DNA of 38,559 bases from contig JAAZBN010000107.1 in NCBI GenBank assembly GCA_012513795.1, forward strand, positions 1 through 38,559. The letters are read 5' to 3'. The notes beneath the pieces were generated by a model that was given only the letters and a program-made list of their open reading frames with translations, had not been told where the DNA came from and ran no database searches. Both the position numbers and the translations under genes were made by a program. The stretch is from Bacteroidales bacterium. GTDB lineage: Bacteria; Bacteroidota; Bacteroidia; Bacteroidales; VadinHA17. This document shows, one piece after another, positions 28,165 through 37,640 of the stretch; positions within the stretch are counted from its first letter, which is position 1; every line of letters starts with the position of its first letter.

Positions 28165-30597
28165 ATGAAATTCAGTATAAAGGATAACAACTTTTCTCTG
28201 GACGACAAAAAGGTCTTTCTTAATTCCGGGGAGATACACTATTTCCGGATAAGGCGCGAATTGTGGGACAAACACCTGGATGAAGCAGTGAGTGCCGGGC
28301 TGCACGCCGTAAGCACCTATGTTCCGTGGGCATGGCACGAAGAGAAAGAGGGTGTTTTTGATTTCGACGGCACCTCCTGCCCCGAAAAGGATCTGAACGG
28401 CTGGCTACGCAAATGCAAAGAGCATGGCCTTCATGCAATCGTCAAACCCGGTCCCTTCATTCTGGCGGAGTTCAGGGGTGCGGGGCTGCCCGACTGGTTC
28501 CTTGAAAGGTACGGTTATGATGTACGTATGCGCACACGCCAGGGAGTAAGGGTGATTAGTGACGGCGTCAGCCTCTTCAACAAAGATTACCTCTATAAGG
28601 TCAGGCTGTGGTATGACCAGATCATGCCCATTATCAGAAGCAATGAACTGCACCTGGGAGGCCCGGTGATAATGATGCAGGTATGCAATGAGATAGGCGT
28701 CTTTTCATGGCTGGCCAGGCAGGCCGACTACGGCAATGAGGTCAGGAACAGGTTCATTTCATGGGCTTCAGAAAAGTATGGGACTGTCAATGAGTTGAAC
28801 AATCAATGGGGAACGTCGTATAATGCCTTTGATGAGATTGAACTCCCCCCTGACGGCCGTGAGCCTTATGTCTCACCGGCTGACCGTGGCCGTGACAATG
28901 CATGGCACAGCTTCTGGAGACGCTATTATGCTGATTATCTTCGGTTACTGAGCTCAATTATAAGAGAGCACGGTGTCACTGTGCCCCTGTATCATAACCT
29001 TCCGGGATGGATCTACGGTAACGGCTACGAGTTCCCGGTGAATATTACAATGTATGAAGACCTCTTTCAGGGAAAGAGCGAGATCATCTTCGGCGTTGAC
29101 CATATACCTGAGTTTGTCTCTTACAGGAACCTGCATGACGACAGGATAATTAATGACATCACCATGGCTATGCAGGGGAGCGGACCGCTCTTCGCGGCTG
29201 AGTTCCAGAGCGGCTCGCGCGAGTATCATGTGGTGACAAACCCCCGCGAGACAGAGCTGTTCTATAAGGCAAGCATAGCCAACGGGCTGAAGGGATGGAA
29301 CTTTTACATGTTCTCCCAGGGACGTAACGTGAGCCGTCGGGGCTACTCTGGAGACACCTTCTACTGGTTCACTCCGCTTGACGCCGAAGGCAGGCGCGGC
29401 AGCGCCCGGGATGCAGTGAGAAAAATGAGCAGCATGGTGGCAGTATCAGGTGATATAATTGTCAATGCCTGTCGCAGGGCTGACGTATGCGTTCTCTTTT
29501 ACTCCCACTGGTATGCAACGGAGATTGAGAGGCCGGCGGGAGAGGCCTCGGGACTGACTTATGTGCCCTCGGCTGTCAGACGACCGGCATATTTTGACGG
29601 CCTGCTAAAGGCACTGCAGGTACTCAATGTTGATTATGACATGGCTGACCTCAATAGCGCCTCGCCTGAGTCACTGGCACAATACAGGCAGGTTTGGGTC
29701 TTTGCAACCGACGAGATGGATGCCCCTGCCCAGATGACCGTTGCCGGTTATATCACTGGCGGAGGCAATGCAGTTATCTATCCTTATCTTCCTGATCGCG
29801 AGACATCACAGCAGCCCTGTACCATACTCCGTGACATCATCGGGGTGACTCCGTCAGGAACTGAAGTGGTTGAATCGCCGCTGATAGACCTGTTTGACCT
29901 GCGTGATATTAAGTGCAGTAACCCGCAGGTCGTATTCAGCCCGGAATCGCTCTCCGGCGCTCAGGTCATTGCCCGTACCATCATCGGCACGCCGTGCGGC
30001 TTTGAAAAGTGGGTTGGGAAAGGAAAGGTTACATTTATCGGCACCTGGACAGGGTTTGATACCGAAGCACACAGGCTTTTCTACGAGAGGCTGCTTAAGA
30101 GATCAGCTGCACGGCTGCGGAATGCCTTATCAGATAACGGGTTCATAATCGTACGGCAGCGGTTCACTGATGATGGCAGGGGATTGCTCTTTGCGGCAAA
30201 CTACTACAATGAGGAGATGAAGGGCAGCGTCATCTATAAACATCCTGTAACTGGTGAGTCAGTCAGCCTGCCTTATAACGGTGGAGTGATAATGTGGCCG
30301 CCGCTGCGTGCAATGCTTAGCCCTCTCTGCCTGCAACTGACAGTGGGATTGATACTGCTCCATTCAACTTCTGATCTGCTCGGGCTCAATAAGGAGGGCG
30401 GTGAGATTTTCCTGACCCTCAGCGGCGACCGTGACCTTGCCGGGGAAACCGTCATCGAGGGGCCGGAAGCAAGCAGGATAAGCAATGCGGAGATCAATGG
30501 GGTGCCGGCTGAGATTACTGTGATTCAGGAACGCAGGGTGATCACCTACTGCCACGGACACGGGGAGGAGATGATCCTTAAGATTGTCCTTGGATAA
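28165..30597 (+). CDS. GH35-like glycoside hydrolase, cytoplasmic; putative beta-1,2-glucosidase/glucosyltransferase-like
   Basis: GH35-like start GEIHYFRIRRELWDKHLDEAVSAGLHAVSTYVPWAWHEEKEGVFDFDG; KPGPFILAEFRGAGLPDWFL; acid/base region QVCNEIGVFSWL and nucleophile region FAAEFQSGSREY; no signal peptide. Confidence 0.8.
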   Translation: MKFSIKDNNFSLDDKKVFLNSGEIHYFRIRRELWDKHLDEAVSAGLHAVSTYVPWAWHEEKEGVFDFDGTSCPEKDLNGWLRKCKEHGLHAIVKPGPFILAEFRGAGLPDWFLERYGYDVRMRTRQGVRVISDGVSLFNKDYLYKVRLWYDQIMPIIRSNELHLGGPVIMMQVCNEIGVFSWLARQADYGNEVRNRFISWASEKYGTVNELNNQWGTSYNAFDEIELPPDGREPYVSPADRGRDNAWHSFWRRYYADYLRLLSSIIREHGVTVPLYHNLPGWIYGNGYEFPVNITMYEDLFQGKSEIIFGVDHIPEFVSYRNLHDDRIINDITMAMQGSGPLFAAEFQSGSREYHVVTNPRETELFYKASIANGLKGWNFYMFSQGRNVSRRGYSGDTFYWFTPLDAEGRRGSARDAVRKMSSMVAVSGDIIVNACRRADVCVLFYSHWYATEIERPAGEASGLTYVPSAVRRPAYFDGLLKALQVLNVDYDMADLNSASPESLAQYRQVWVFATDEMDAPAQMTVAGYITGGGNAVIYPYLPDRETSQQPCTILRDIIGVTPSGTEVVESPLIDLFDLRDIKCSNPQVVFSPESLSGAQVIARTIIGTPCGFEKWVGKGKVTFIGTWTGFDTEAHRLFYERLLKRSAARLRNALSDNGFIIVRQRFTDDGRGLLFAANYYNEEMKGSVIYKHPVTGESVSLPYNGGVIMWPPLRAMLSPLCLQLTVGLILLHSTSDLLGLNKEGGEIFLTLSGDRDLAGETVIEGPEASRISNAEINGVPAEITVIQERRVITYCHGHGEEMILKIVLG

Positions 30598-30629
30598 TAA
30601 TATTTTAATAGACAAAACAGATTCTCGTC

Positions 30630-33600
30630 ATGAAAATCATTAACAGGGCAGGCTTGGCGGTTGAGTTTCTTGAGAATGGCGCTGTGTCATGCATACAGAC
30701 TGAGACCATCATGATCAGTCTGCGGCGGGCAACAGTTTATTCCGGTGCATATGCCGGGGTATTTATGAGAAAGCATGACGCTGCAATTGAAAACCATCCT
30801 CTTGCAGGGCCGGGAAGTGACAGCCTTTTCAGGGTGGAGAATGACAGGTACACATCTGCCGGCACCTGGGATGGTGTAGGATATATATGTACCCTTCGAC
30901 TTTCAGAAACTAGCCTGAGCTGGGAGTGGAGGATTGATCTGCAGAACAGCAGCGGCAGTGAAGTTACCCTTGACCTTGTGTGTCTGCAGGATGCCGGTTT
31001 GAAGACGGTTTCTCAGGGGCTTGTGAATGAATACTATGTAAGTCAGTACACGGAGAGGCGGATACTTGATGATGCAAAGGCAGGGAAGGTGATCTGCTGC
31101 CGGCAGAACATGAAGGAGTCGGGCGGCCATCCGTGGCTTATGATGGCATCCCTGGGCAGTGCAGCCTCGGCATCTGCTGACGGGATGCAGTTCTACGGAA
31201 GAAGTTACAGGGCTACCGGCATTCCTGAAGGATTACTGATGGAGAGCCTGGGAGGGGAGTATGCAGGCGAGTCATCTGTTATTGCACTGCAGGAGGAACC
31301 TTTTATGCTTCCGCCAGGTGGAAAAAGGACGGTAAGGTTTGTGTTGACCTTTATGCATGATCACCCCTCTGCCACCACGGATGCAGACCTTGCGAGGCTG
31401 CAGAGCCTGGCAGGGGAATTCATTCATAATCATGCCGCTATTGACGCGGATACACACGACGAGGAGCTTTTGAAACTGTTGAGTGACCCTCATGCTTTTA
31501 CAGCCAGGCTGGAAGGATTCAGGGAGAGTGAACCTAACCTGTTCAGCAAACCGGTCATGCTGCAGGCAGAGGATTTTCCGGAAAAGGAGCTTCAGTCTCA
31601 CTTCCCGGGCCCATGGAGGTATCCGGAATATCTGCAGGGAAGGCTGCTCTCATTCTTTTACGGGAAGAACCGTCATGTAATGCTGAGGGAGAAAGAGCTG
31701 CTGGCTGATCGTCCCCACGGGCATATCATGCATACCGCAACAAACCTGGTGCCGGAAGAAACAGTTATGTCAACCACTGCATTTGCCTTTGGTGTTTTTA
31801 ACTCACACCTGACGCAGGGCAACACCAATTTCAACACCCTTCTGTCAGTATGCAACAGTCAGTTCAACCTCAATCCGGTCTCCGGCCAGAGGATTTTCGT
31901 GGTGACCGGTGGAAGGCAGATGCTTCTCGGTGTGCCGTCTGCCTTTGAGATGGGGCTCAATCACTGCAGGTGGCTCTACCGGCTTGGCAGCGCTCTTTAC
32001 CAGGTACGCACCTGGACTTCCGGCAGGGTGTCTCAGGTCAACATGGATTTCCGGGTCCTGGAGGGTGAACCTGTGGCTGTGGTGGTGACGCATGATTTTG
32101 ATGAACTGAACGACTGGAGCATTAGGCCAGGTAACAATGCAGGAGAGTATATCGCAGTGCCTGCCAGCGGAAGCATGATAAGCCGCAGATTCCCGGATGC
32201 CAGGTTCATGATAACGGTCCAGTACTCTGGCAACAGGTACCATGCCGTAGGCGGCGGACTTACCGGGAAGGAAAGGGAAGTGCCTGAAAGTTCTCTTCTT
32301 GTGATTGAGACAGAGCCGCTCAGACGTTTTTGCATGAGCTTCACGGGTTGTGTTCCCGTTCACTGCACTCCGGTCCGCTTTGACGATGCCGACACAGAGT
32401 ATGCCTCTGATGCAGGCAGTGCCCTTGAGGAGTGGAAGGAGATGAGCCGCTCCCTCTCACTGGAGAGCAATCATGATGACATACAAGCCATATCGGAGAT
32501 CCTTCCATGGTATGGAATGAATGCAGTCACCCACTTCCTAACTCCATACGGCCTGGAGCAGTTCAGCGGTGCGGCATGGGGTACCCGTGACGTCTCACAG
32601 GGACCTGTTGAACTGCTGATAGCAATGGGCAAATACTCAGAAGCCCGCAAGGTGCTGAGTATCATTTTTTCCAGCCAGGAGCCTGACGGCGGCTGGCCGC
32701 AGTGGTGGATGTTTGACAGTTACAATGACATAAGAGCCGACAGCGCACACGGAGACATTATCTACTGGTGCCTGATAGCACTGACCGGTTATTTAAGGGC
32801 GACCGGAGATTTCGGGTTCCTTGACGATAAACTACCATATTTTCAGAAGAGCAGAAACTCGCAAAAGATTATATATCCACTAAGAGAGCACATTGACAGG
32901 CTGGTTAAAAAGGTAATCGGATCATTTATTCCGGGAACGTCGCTTGTCCGCTGCGGGGGAGGCGACTGGAATGATTCACTTCAGCCTGTGAGCAGGGATC
33001 TGGCAGACAGGCTTGTGTCATCTTGGACCGTAGAGATGAATTACCAGGCCTTCAGGCAGTATGCAGAGGTCTGTGCCATGGCCGGTGACGAAAGCCGGGC
33101 TGAGGAGATGAACCATTACAGTGAGTTAATCAGGTCTGATTTCAACAGGCACCTCATCCGCGAAGGTGTTGTGGCGGGCTACGGGCTTGCCGGTGATGAC
33201 GGCAGCATCACGCTGCTGCTTCATCCTTCAGACACACTGACAGGCATCAGTTACAGTCTGTTGCCGATGGAACGCGGAATTGTCAGTGGCCTCTTCTCTC
33301 CGGAGCAGGCAGCATACCATCTGGGTCTGATAGAGAAGCACCTCACAGGACCTGACGGTGCGAGGCTGATGGACCGTCCGCTGCGCTATACAGGCGGCAT
33401 AGAGAAGATGTTCAGGCGAGCGGAGAGCAGCACTTTCTTTGGCAGGGAGATAGGGCTGATGTATATCCATGAGCAAATACGGTATGCCGAGTCACTGGCG
33501 CGCACCGGCAGGGCCTTGGAGTTCCTTAAGGCGTTGCGGCAGGCTATTCCTGTCGGATACGGAATGATAGTCCCCTGCGCTGATATCAGGCAGGCAAACT

Positions 33601-34037
33601 GCTATTACAGCAGCTCCGATGCAATTTTTGAGTCCCGTTACCAGGCTGACAAGAATTATCTTGAGATAATTGAGGGCAGAATCACCCTTAGAGGCGGCTG
33701 GCGTGTCTATTCAAGCGGGCCGGGTATTTTTGCCGGTATCATCATGAACTGTCTGCTGGGCATAAGAAGGGAATGGGGCAGGATTGTGATTGACCCGGTG
33801 ATGCCGGCTTCACTTGACGGTCTGGAAGCTGAAATGGAAATCATGAACCGGTGCGTCACATTCGTCTACCATGTCAGGGAAGAATGTTGCGGTCCGAAAA
33901 GGATTATTGTACACGGAACCGACATTACCCTTTCGCCCGTTAAAAACCAGTACCGGGCAGACGGTGTGGCGGTGGATGAGGCTATCTTCGCGGATATGCC
34001 GCAAGACGGCGAAAACAGGATTGAGGTATATCTTTGA
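30630..34037 (+). CDS. GH94 glycoside phosphorylase, 1,2-beta-oligoglucan phosphorylase (SOGP)-like
   Basis: GH94 motif RCGGGDWNDSLQPV; EPDGGWPQWWMFDSYNDIRADSAHGDIIYWCLIALTGYLRATGD; MFRRAESSTFFGREIGLMYIHEQIRYAESLA; GGWRVYSSGPGIFAGIIMNCLLGIRR; no signal peptide, ~1135 aa consistent with long SOGP-type GH94. Confidence 0.8.
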   Translation: MKIINRAGLAVEFLENGAVSCIQTETIMISLRRATVYSGAYAGVFMRKHDAAIENHPLAGPGSDSLFRVENDRYTSAGTWDGVGYICTLRLSETSLSWEWRIDLQNSSGSEVTLDLVCLQDAGLKTVSQGLVNEYYVSQYTERRILDDAKAGKVICCRQNMKESGGHPWLMMASLGSAASASADGMQFYGRSYRATGIPEGLLMESLGGEYAGESSVIALQEEPFMLPPGGKRTVRFVLTFMHDHPSATTDADLARLQSLAGEFIHNHAAIDADTHDEELLKLLSDPHAFTARLEGFRESEPNLFSKPVMLQAEDFPEKELQSHFPGPWRYPEYLQGRLLSFFYGKNRHVMLREKELLADRPHGHIMHTATNLVPEETVMSTTAFAFGVFNSHLTQGNTNFNTLLSVCNSQFNLNPVSGQRIFVVTGGRQMLLGVPSAFEMGLNHCRWLYRLGSALYQVRTWTSGRVSQVNMDFRVLEGEPVAVVVTHDFDELNDWSIRPGNNAGEYIAVPASGSMISRRFPDARFMITVQYSGNRYHAVGGGLTGKEREVPESSLLVIETEPLRRFCMSFTGCVPVHCTPVRFDDADTEYASDAGSALEEWKEMSRSLSLESNHDDIQAISEILPWYGMNAVTHFLTPYGLEQFSGAAWGTRDVSQGPVELLIAMGKYSEARKVLSIIFSSQEPDGGWPQWWMFDSYNDIRADSAHGDIIYWCLIALTGYLRATGDFGFLDDKLPYFQKSRNSQKIIYPLREHIDRLVKKVIGSFIPGTSLVRCGGGDWNDSLQPVSRDLADRLVSSWTVEMNYQAFRQYAEVCAMAGDESRAEEMNHYSELIRSDFNRHLIREGVVAGYGLAGDDGSITLLLHPSDTLTGISYSLLPMERGIVSGLFSPEQAAYHLGLIEKHLTGPDGARLMDRPLRYTGGIEKMFRRAESSTFFGREIGLMYIHEQIRYAESLARTGRALEFLKALRQAIPVGYGMIVPCADIRQANCYYSSSDAIFESRYQADKNYLEIIEGRITLRGGWRVYSSGPGIFAGIIMNCLLGIRREWGRIVIDPVMPASLDGLEAEMEIMNRCVTFVYHVREECCGPKRIIVHGTDITLSPVKNQYRADGVAVDEAIFADMPQDGENRIEVYL

Positions 34038-34098
34038 GCTCCCAACTTTTTTCTATATTTACGTCTGGTAACAGGAAGTTACGTAATAACCGGACTTT

Positions 34099-36915
34099 AT
34101 GTCAGTAATTTCACCAGGGGGAACCCTCAGGCTGCTGTTCCTGGTCATTTGTTTAATATTTGTTTCACCGGCGGTTTCCGGCCAGGCGGGTGGAAACAGG
34201 AGTGATATACGCCGTTTTATCCCCGGAACAATACCTGTCAAGAGCCAGAACTGGGAGATAAGCAGGGATCCGGTAACCAATTACGTGTATTTTGCCAACT
34301 CTGCGGGGCTGGTAGAATATAATGGCATCACTGCAAGGACTTATCCCGTTCCATTCGGCCAGGGGGTGAGGTCGGTTTACATCAACAGTGACGGAGTAAT
34401 TTTTACAGGTTCATTTGAGGATTTCGGCTTCTGGAGGAGGGATCGCCCGGGGGAGCTCACCTATACGTCACTGGCGGTGGGGTCCGATGTTGTCGGGAAT
34501 GACGAGATATGGAACATCAGCGAGATAAACCACACTCTTTATTTCCAGTCATTCACATCTGTCTATGTTTATGATTACAATGGTATTAAGAGGATTGCTG
34601 CGCCTTCATCAATGCTTTTCTTCTTCAGGGTGGGTGACCGGTTTATTGCGCAGTCAATAGATGAGGGCCTCTACTGGTTTGACGGGGAGGCATTCAGCTT
34701 CATCGAGGGAAGCGGGATCTTCGCAGCTCACAAGATACATGCACTGCTTGACCTCGGTCCGCGTGAAAAATGGATATGCACCGCCAACAATGGTATATTT
34801 CTGTTTGACGGCAGTAAGTTCAGACCCCTGGAGAGTGAGATCTCGGGATACCTGAAGGAAGCTACGTGCAATGCAGGACTGGCGGTCAATGATTCGCTTC
34901 TTGTTTTCGGGACTATTCTCCGGGGGCTGGTACTGTGTGACCGGGATGGCAGGATACTGGAGACATATGATTACTCCAACGGACTGAACAACAATACCGT
35001 ACTGTCACTATATCTGGATGCCGGCAAGGGACTATGGGCCGGTCTCGACGACGGCGCCAATTACCTGGAGACATTATCACCTGTGGCCTATTACGAGAAC
35101 TCCGGTGGTGACCTGGGAACGATCTATACTGTCATCCGTGACCGCAATCATCTTTTCCTGGGGACCAACCACGGTCTTTTTGCAACGGGTATAGACAACA
35201 GTGACGGTTCATATCGTTTCACCGGCCTCCGTATCATACCGGGGACTCAGGGGCAGGTATGGAAGCTGTCGAAATATGACGGGCAGATACTCTGTGGCCA
35301 TAATGACGGTACATTTCTCGTTGACGGTCTTAAGGCCGTCAGGATCTCAGATGTCACCGGGGGCTGGTCCGTCAGGCCGTTCGGGGAGTACCTGATCCAG
35401 GGTACCTATACCGGTATCGTCTCCTTCAGGAAGGGCCACACCGGTAAATGGGAATTCAGTTCCAGGATTGACGGCTATGCCGAGCCTACCAGGTTCGTGG
35501 AGATTGATTACCTCGGGTATGTCTGGGCCCTTCATCCCCAGAAAGGAGTTTACCGGCTGGAGCTGAATGAGGAGGCCGATTCGGTCATCAGCTCTCTCTA
35601 TCTCGGTTCGGAGGGAGAGAACGCCCGGATGGTCTCAATGTCAGTGCTCAACAACCAGATGATATTCATCGCCCCTGACCATATCTATGGTTTTGACTAT
35701 GAGCATAAGGATTTTTACCCGGTTACATCGCTTGAACCAGGGCTGGGTGAGTTTGTCAGGGCAACGCAGATAATCCCGTTTCAAAAGGGAAGCTATTGGT
35801 TTGTCCTTGACAACAGGATCGCACTGTTCAATATAACCCGTGACCTGCAGGCAGAGAAGGTTATGGAGTTTGTGCATGAGTATGCTGATCTGCCCTGGCG
35901 TGAGCAGCAGGTTATGTCGCTCGATTCGGGTAAGCTACTCATCCCTACACGTCAGGCCTTCAGTATCTATGATCTCAACAGGTTGGTCAGCAGGGCAGAG
36001 ACTTCAGCGCTGACTGTCAGTCGTCTCGTTTTCAGCGGAGGCAACAAGACCACCACGCTGTCTCCGGGATCACCCGATTTTCATGCTGTCCCCAGCAGGG
36101 AGAACAATCTCACTGTATATATAGCCAACCCGTCAGGTTTTGACAGGGAAGTTCGGGAGTACCTATACCGGATAACAGAACTGGGTGACGAGTGGTACCG
36201 TACGGCAACCGACAACTTTTCTCTTTTGAATCTGCGGCACGGCGATTATCATCTGCAGGTGCGGGAGGTTGCGGGAAGCGGCGAGGCGAAGGCTGCCTTC
36301 ACCATCCGCAGTCCGTTCCTGCTCAGCGGATGGGCTCTGTTGCTTTATATCCTGGCTGCTGCAGGACTCACTGCGGCAGGGATAATGTTTTTCCGTTCGA
36401 AGCTTGAGAGCCACCGCCGTATGATTGAATACGAGGTTGGCAAGAACAGGCTGGAGAGCGAACTTGATTACAAGAGCTATGAGCTGATGCTTACAATGCG
36501 TTACCTGATAAGGAAAACGGATACCCTCAGAGAGCTGCGTGACAGGCTTGAGACGGCCAAGGAGAGCTCTGTAAAAATGCCCGCGCGGTTTATCAGAGAG
36601 ATGGAACAGATTATTGATCACGGGCTTGACACTCAGACTGAAGAATGGCGGAATGTGATGAAGAACCTCAAATTGTCACAGGAGGGGTTTTTCAGCAGGC
36701 TCAAGAAAAAATACCCGTCACTGACCCCGAATGATCTGAGACTCTGTTCCTATCTGCGGATGAATTTTACCACTAAGGAGATAGCCAACCTCTCAAACAT
36801 ATCTACACGGAGTGTTGAAATAGCACGGTACAGGCTGAGGACAAAGCTCAACCTCAGTCATGATGTGAACCTTACAGAATTCCTTATTCAGGAGGCAGAG
36901 GACGATGAGTCCTGA
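34099..36915 (+). CDS. Membrane-anchored regulator: periplasmic beta-propeller (Reg_prop-like), Y_Y_Y domain, one TM, coiled coil, LuxR-type HTH
   Basis: Signal peptide LLFLVICLIFVSPAVSGQ; propeller-like repeats; Y_Y_Y-like REYLYRITELGDEWYRTATDNFSLLNLRHGDYHLQVRE; TM GWALLLYILAAAGLTAAGIMFF; HTH LTPNDLRLCSYLRMNFTTKEIANLSNISTRSVEIARYRLRTKLNL. Confidence 0.85.
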   Translation: MSVISPGGTLRLLFLVICLIFVSPAVSGQAGGNRSDIRRFIPGTIPVKSQNWEISRDPVTNYVYFANSAGLVEYNGITARTYPVPFGQGVRSVYINSDGVIFTGSFEDFGFWRRDRPGELTYTSLAVGSDVVGNDEIWNISEINHTLYFQSFTSVYVYDYNGIKRIAAPSSMLFFFRVGDRFIAQSIDEGLYWFDGEAFSFIEGSGIFAAHKIHALLDLGPREKWICTANNGIFLFDGSKFRPLESEISGYLKEATCNAGLAVNDSLLVFGTILRGLVLCDRDGRILETYDYSNGLNNNTVLSLYLDAGKGLWAGLDDGANYLETLSPVAYYENSGGDLGTIYTVIRDRNHLFLGTNHGLFATGIDNSDGSYRFTGLRIIPGTQGQVWKLSKYDGQILCGHNDGTFLVDGLKAVRISDVTGGWSVRPFGEYLIQGTYTGIVSFRKGHTGKWEFSSRIDGYAEPTRFVEIDYLGYVWALHPQKGVYRLELNEEADSVISSLYLGSEGENARMVSMSVLNNQMIFIAPDHIYGFDYEHKDFYPVTSLEPGLGEFVRATQIIPFQKGSYWFVLDNRIALFNITRDLQAEKVMEFVHEYADLPWREQQVMSLDSGKLLIPTRQAFSIYDLNRLVSRAETSALTVSRLVFSGGNKTTTLSPGSPDFHAVPSRENNLTVYIANPSGFDREVREYLYRITELGDEWYRTATDNFSLLNLRHGDYHLQVREVAGSGEAKAAFTIRSPFLLSGWALLLYILAAAGLTAAGIMFFRSKLESHRRMIEYEVGKNRLESELDYKSYELMLTMRYLIRKTDTLRELRDRLETAKESSVKMPARFIREMEQIIDHGLDTQTEEWRNVMKNLKLSQEGFFSRLKKKYPSLTPNDLRLCSYLRMNFTTKEIANLSNISTRSVEIARYRLRTKLNLSHDVNLTEFLIQEAEDDES

Positions 36916-36968
36916 TCATGGCAACACTGCAGGTACTCAGTGGCTGAACGGCTGAGGAGGGTGTATTA

Positions 36969-37640
36969 TTACTTATTTTCCTCCAGCACAAATCCCATTC
37001 CCCTCAGGGTACGCAGACTGATGCCCGGGTCTGATGCCAGGTACTTGCGCAGACGGCTGATGAAGACATCCATGCTGCGGCCCAGGAAATAGTCATCCTC
37101 ACCCCATATCTCGGTGAGTATCTGCTCGCGTGTGAGCGGCTTGTTCCTGTTCATCATCAGGTGCCTGAGCAACTGCGCCTCGCGGAGAGTTACCTTCTCC
37201 TTTCCTGCCGGGGTAAGAAGCTCCAGCGCATTGAACCGGAGAGTGGTTCCGGAGATGGTGTATTCGTCCTCGGCTATGGAATATACTCTCCTTAAAATAT
37301 TGTTTATTCGGAGCAGCAGCATTTCCGGATCAAACGGTTTGGTGATGTAGTCATCGGCTCCCAGCCTGAGCCCTCTGACCATATCCTCCCTCATACTCTT
37401 GGCAGTAAGGAAGATAAAGGGTATCCCCGGATCCTTTGCTCTCAGCTTCTCAGCCAGTGTGAAGCCATCCATTTCCGGCATCATAATGTCAAGCACGCAG
37501 ATGTCCGGACTGGCATTGTGATATTTATCCCATGCCTCGCGGCCATTGCGCGCCAGTGTCACCTCAAAGCCGCTCATGGAGAGGTACTGCGACAGTATGT
37601 TCCCGAAATCAATATCGTCTTCGGCAAGCAAAAGTTTCAT
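36969..37640 (-). CDS. OmpR/PhoB-family response regulator
   Basis: Receiver MKLLLAEDDIDFGNILSQYL..DICVLDIMMPEMDGF..LGADDYITKPF; winged helix LLRHLMMNRNKPLTREQILTEIWGEDDYFLGRSMDVFISRLRKYL. Confidence 0.95.
   Translation of the reverse strand: MKLLLAEDDIDFGNILSQYLSMSGFEVTLARNGREAWDKYHNASPDICVLDIMMPEMDGFTLAEKLRAKDPGIPFIFLTAKSMREDMVRGLRLGADDYITKPFDPEMLLLRINNILRRVYSIAEDEYTISGTTLRFNALELLTPAGKEKVTLREAQLLRHLMMNRNKPLTREQILTEIWGEDDYFLGRSMDVFISRLRKYLASDPGISLRTLRGMGFVLEENK

Noticed and set aside
31845-32363. 172-aa minus-strand ORF
   Set aside because: Antisense within the GH94 gene; probably spurious.
36916-36968. Convergent intergenic between the regulator and response regulator genes (ctcag...ctgag)
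   Set aside because: Only 5-bp arms; not enough to call a bidirectional terminator.
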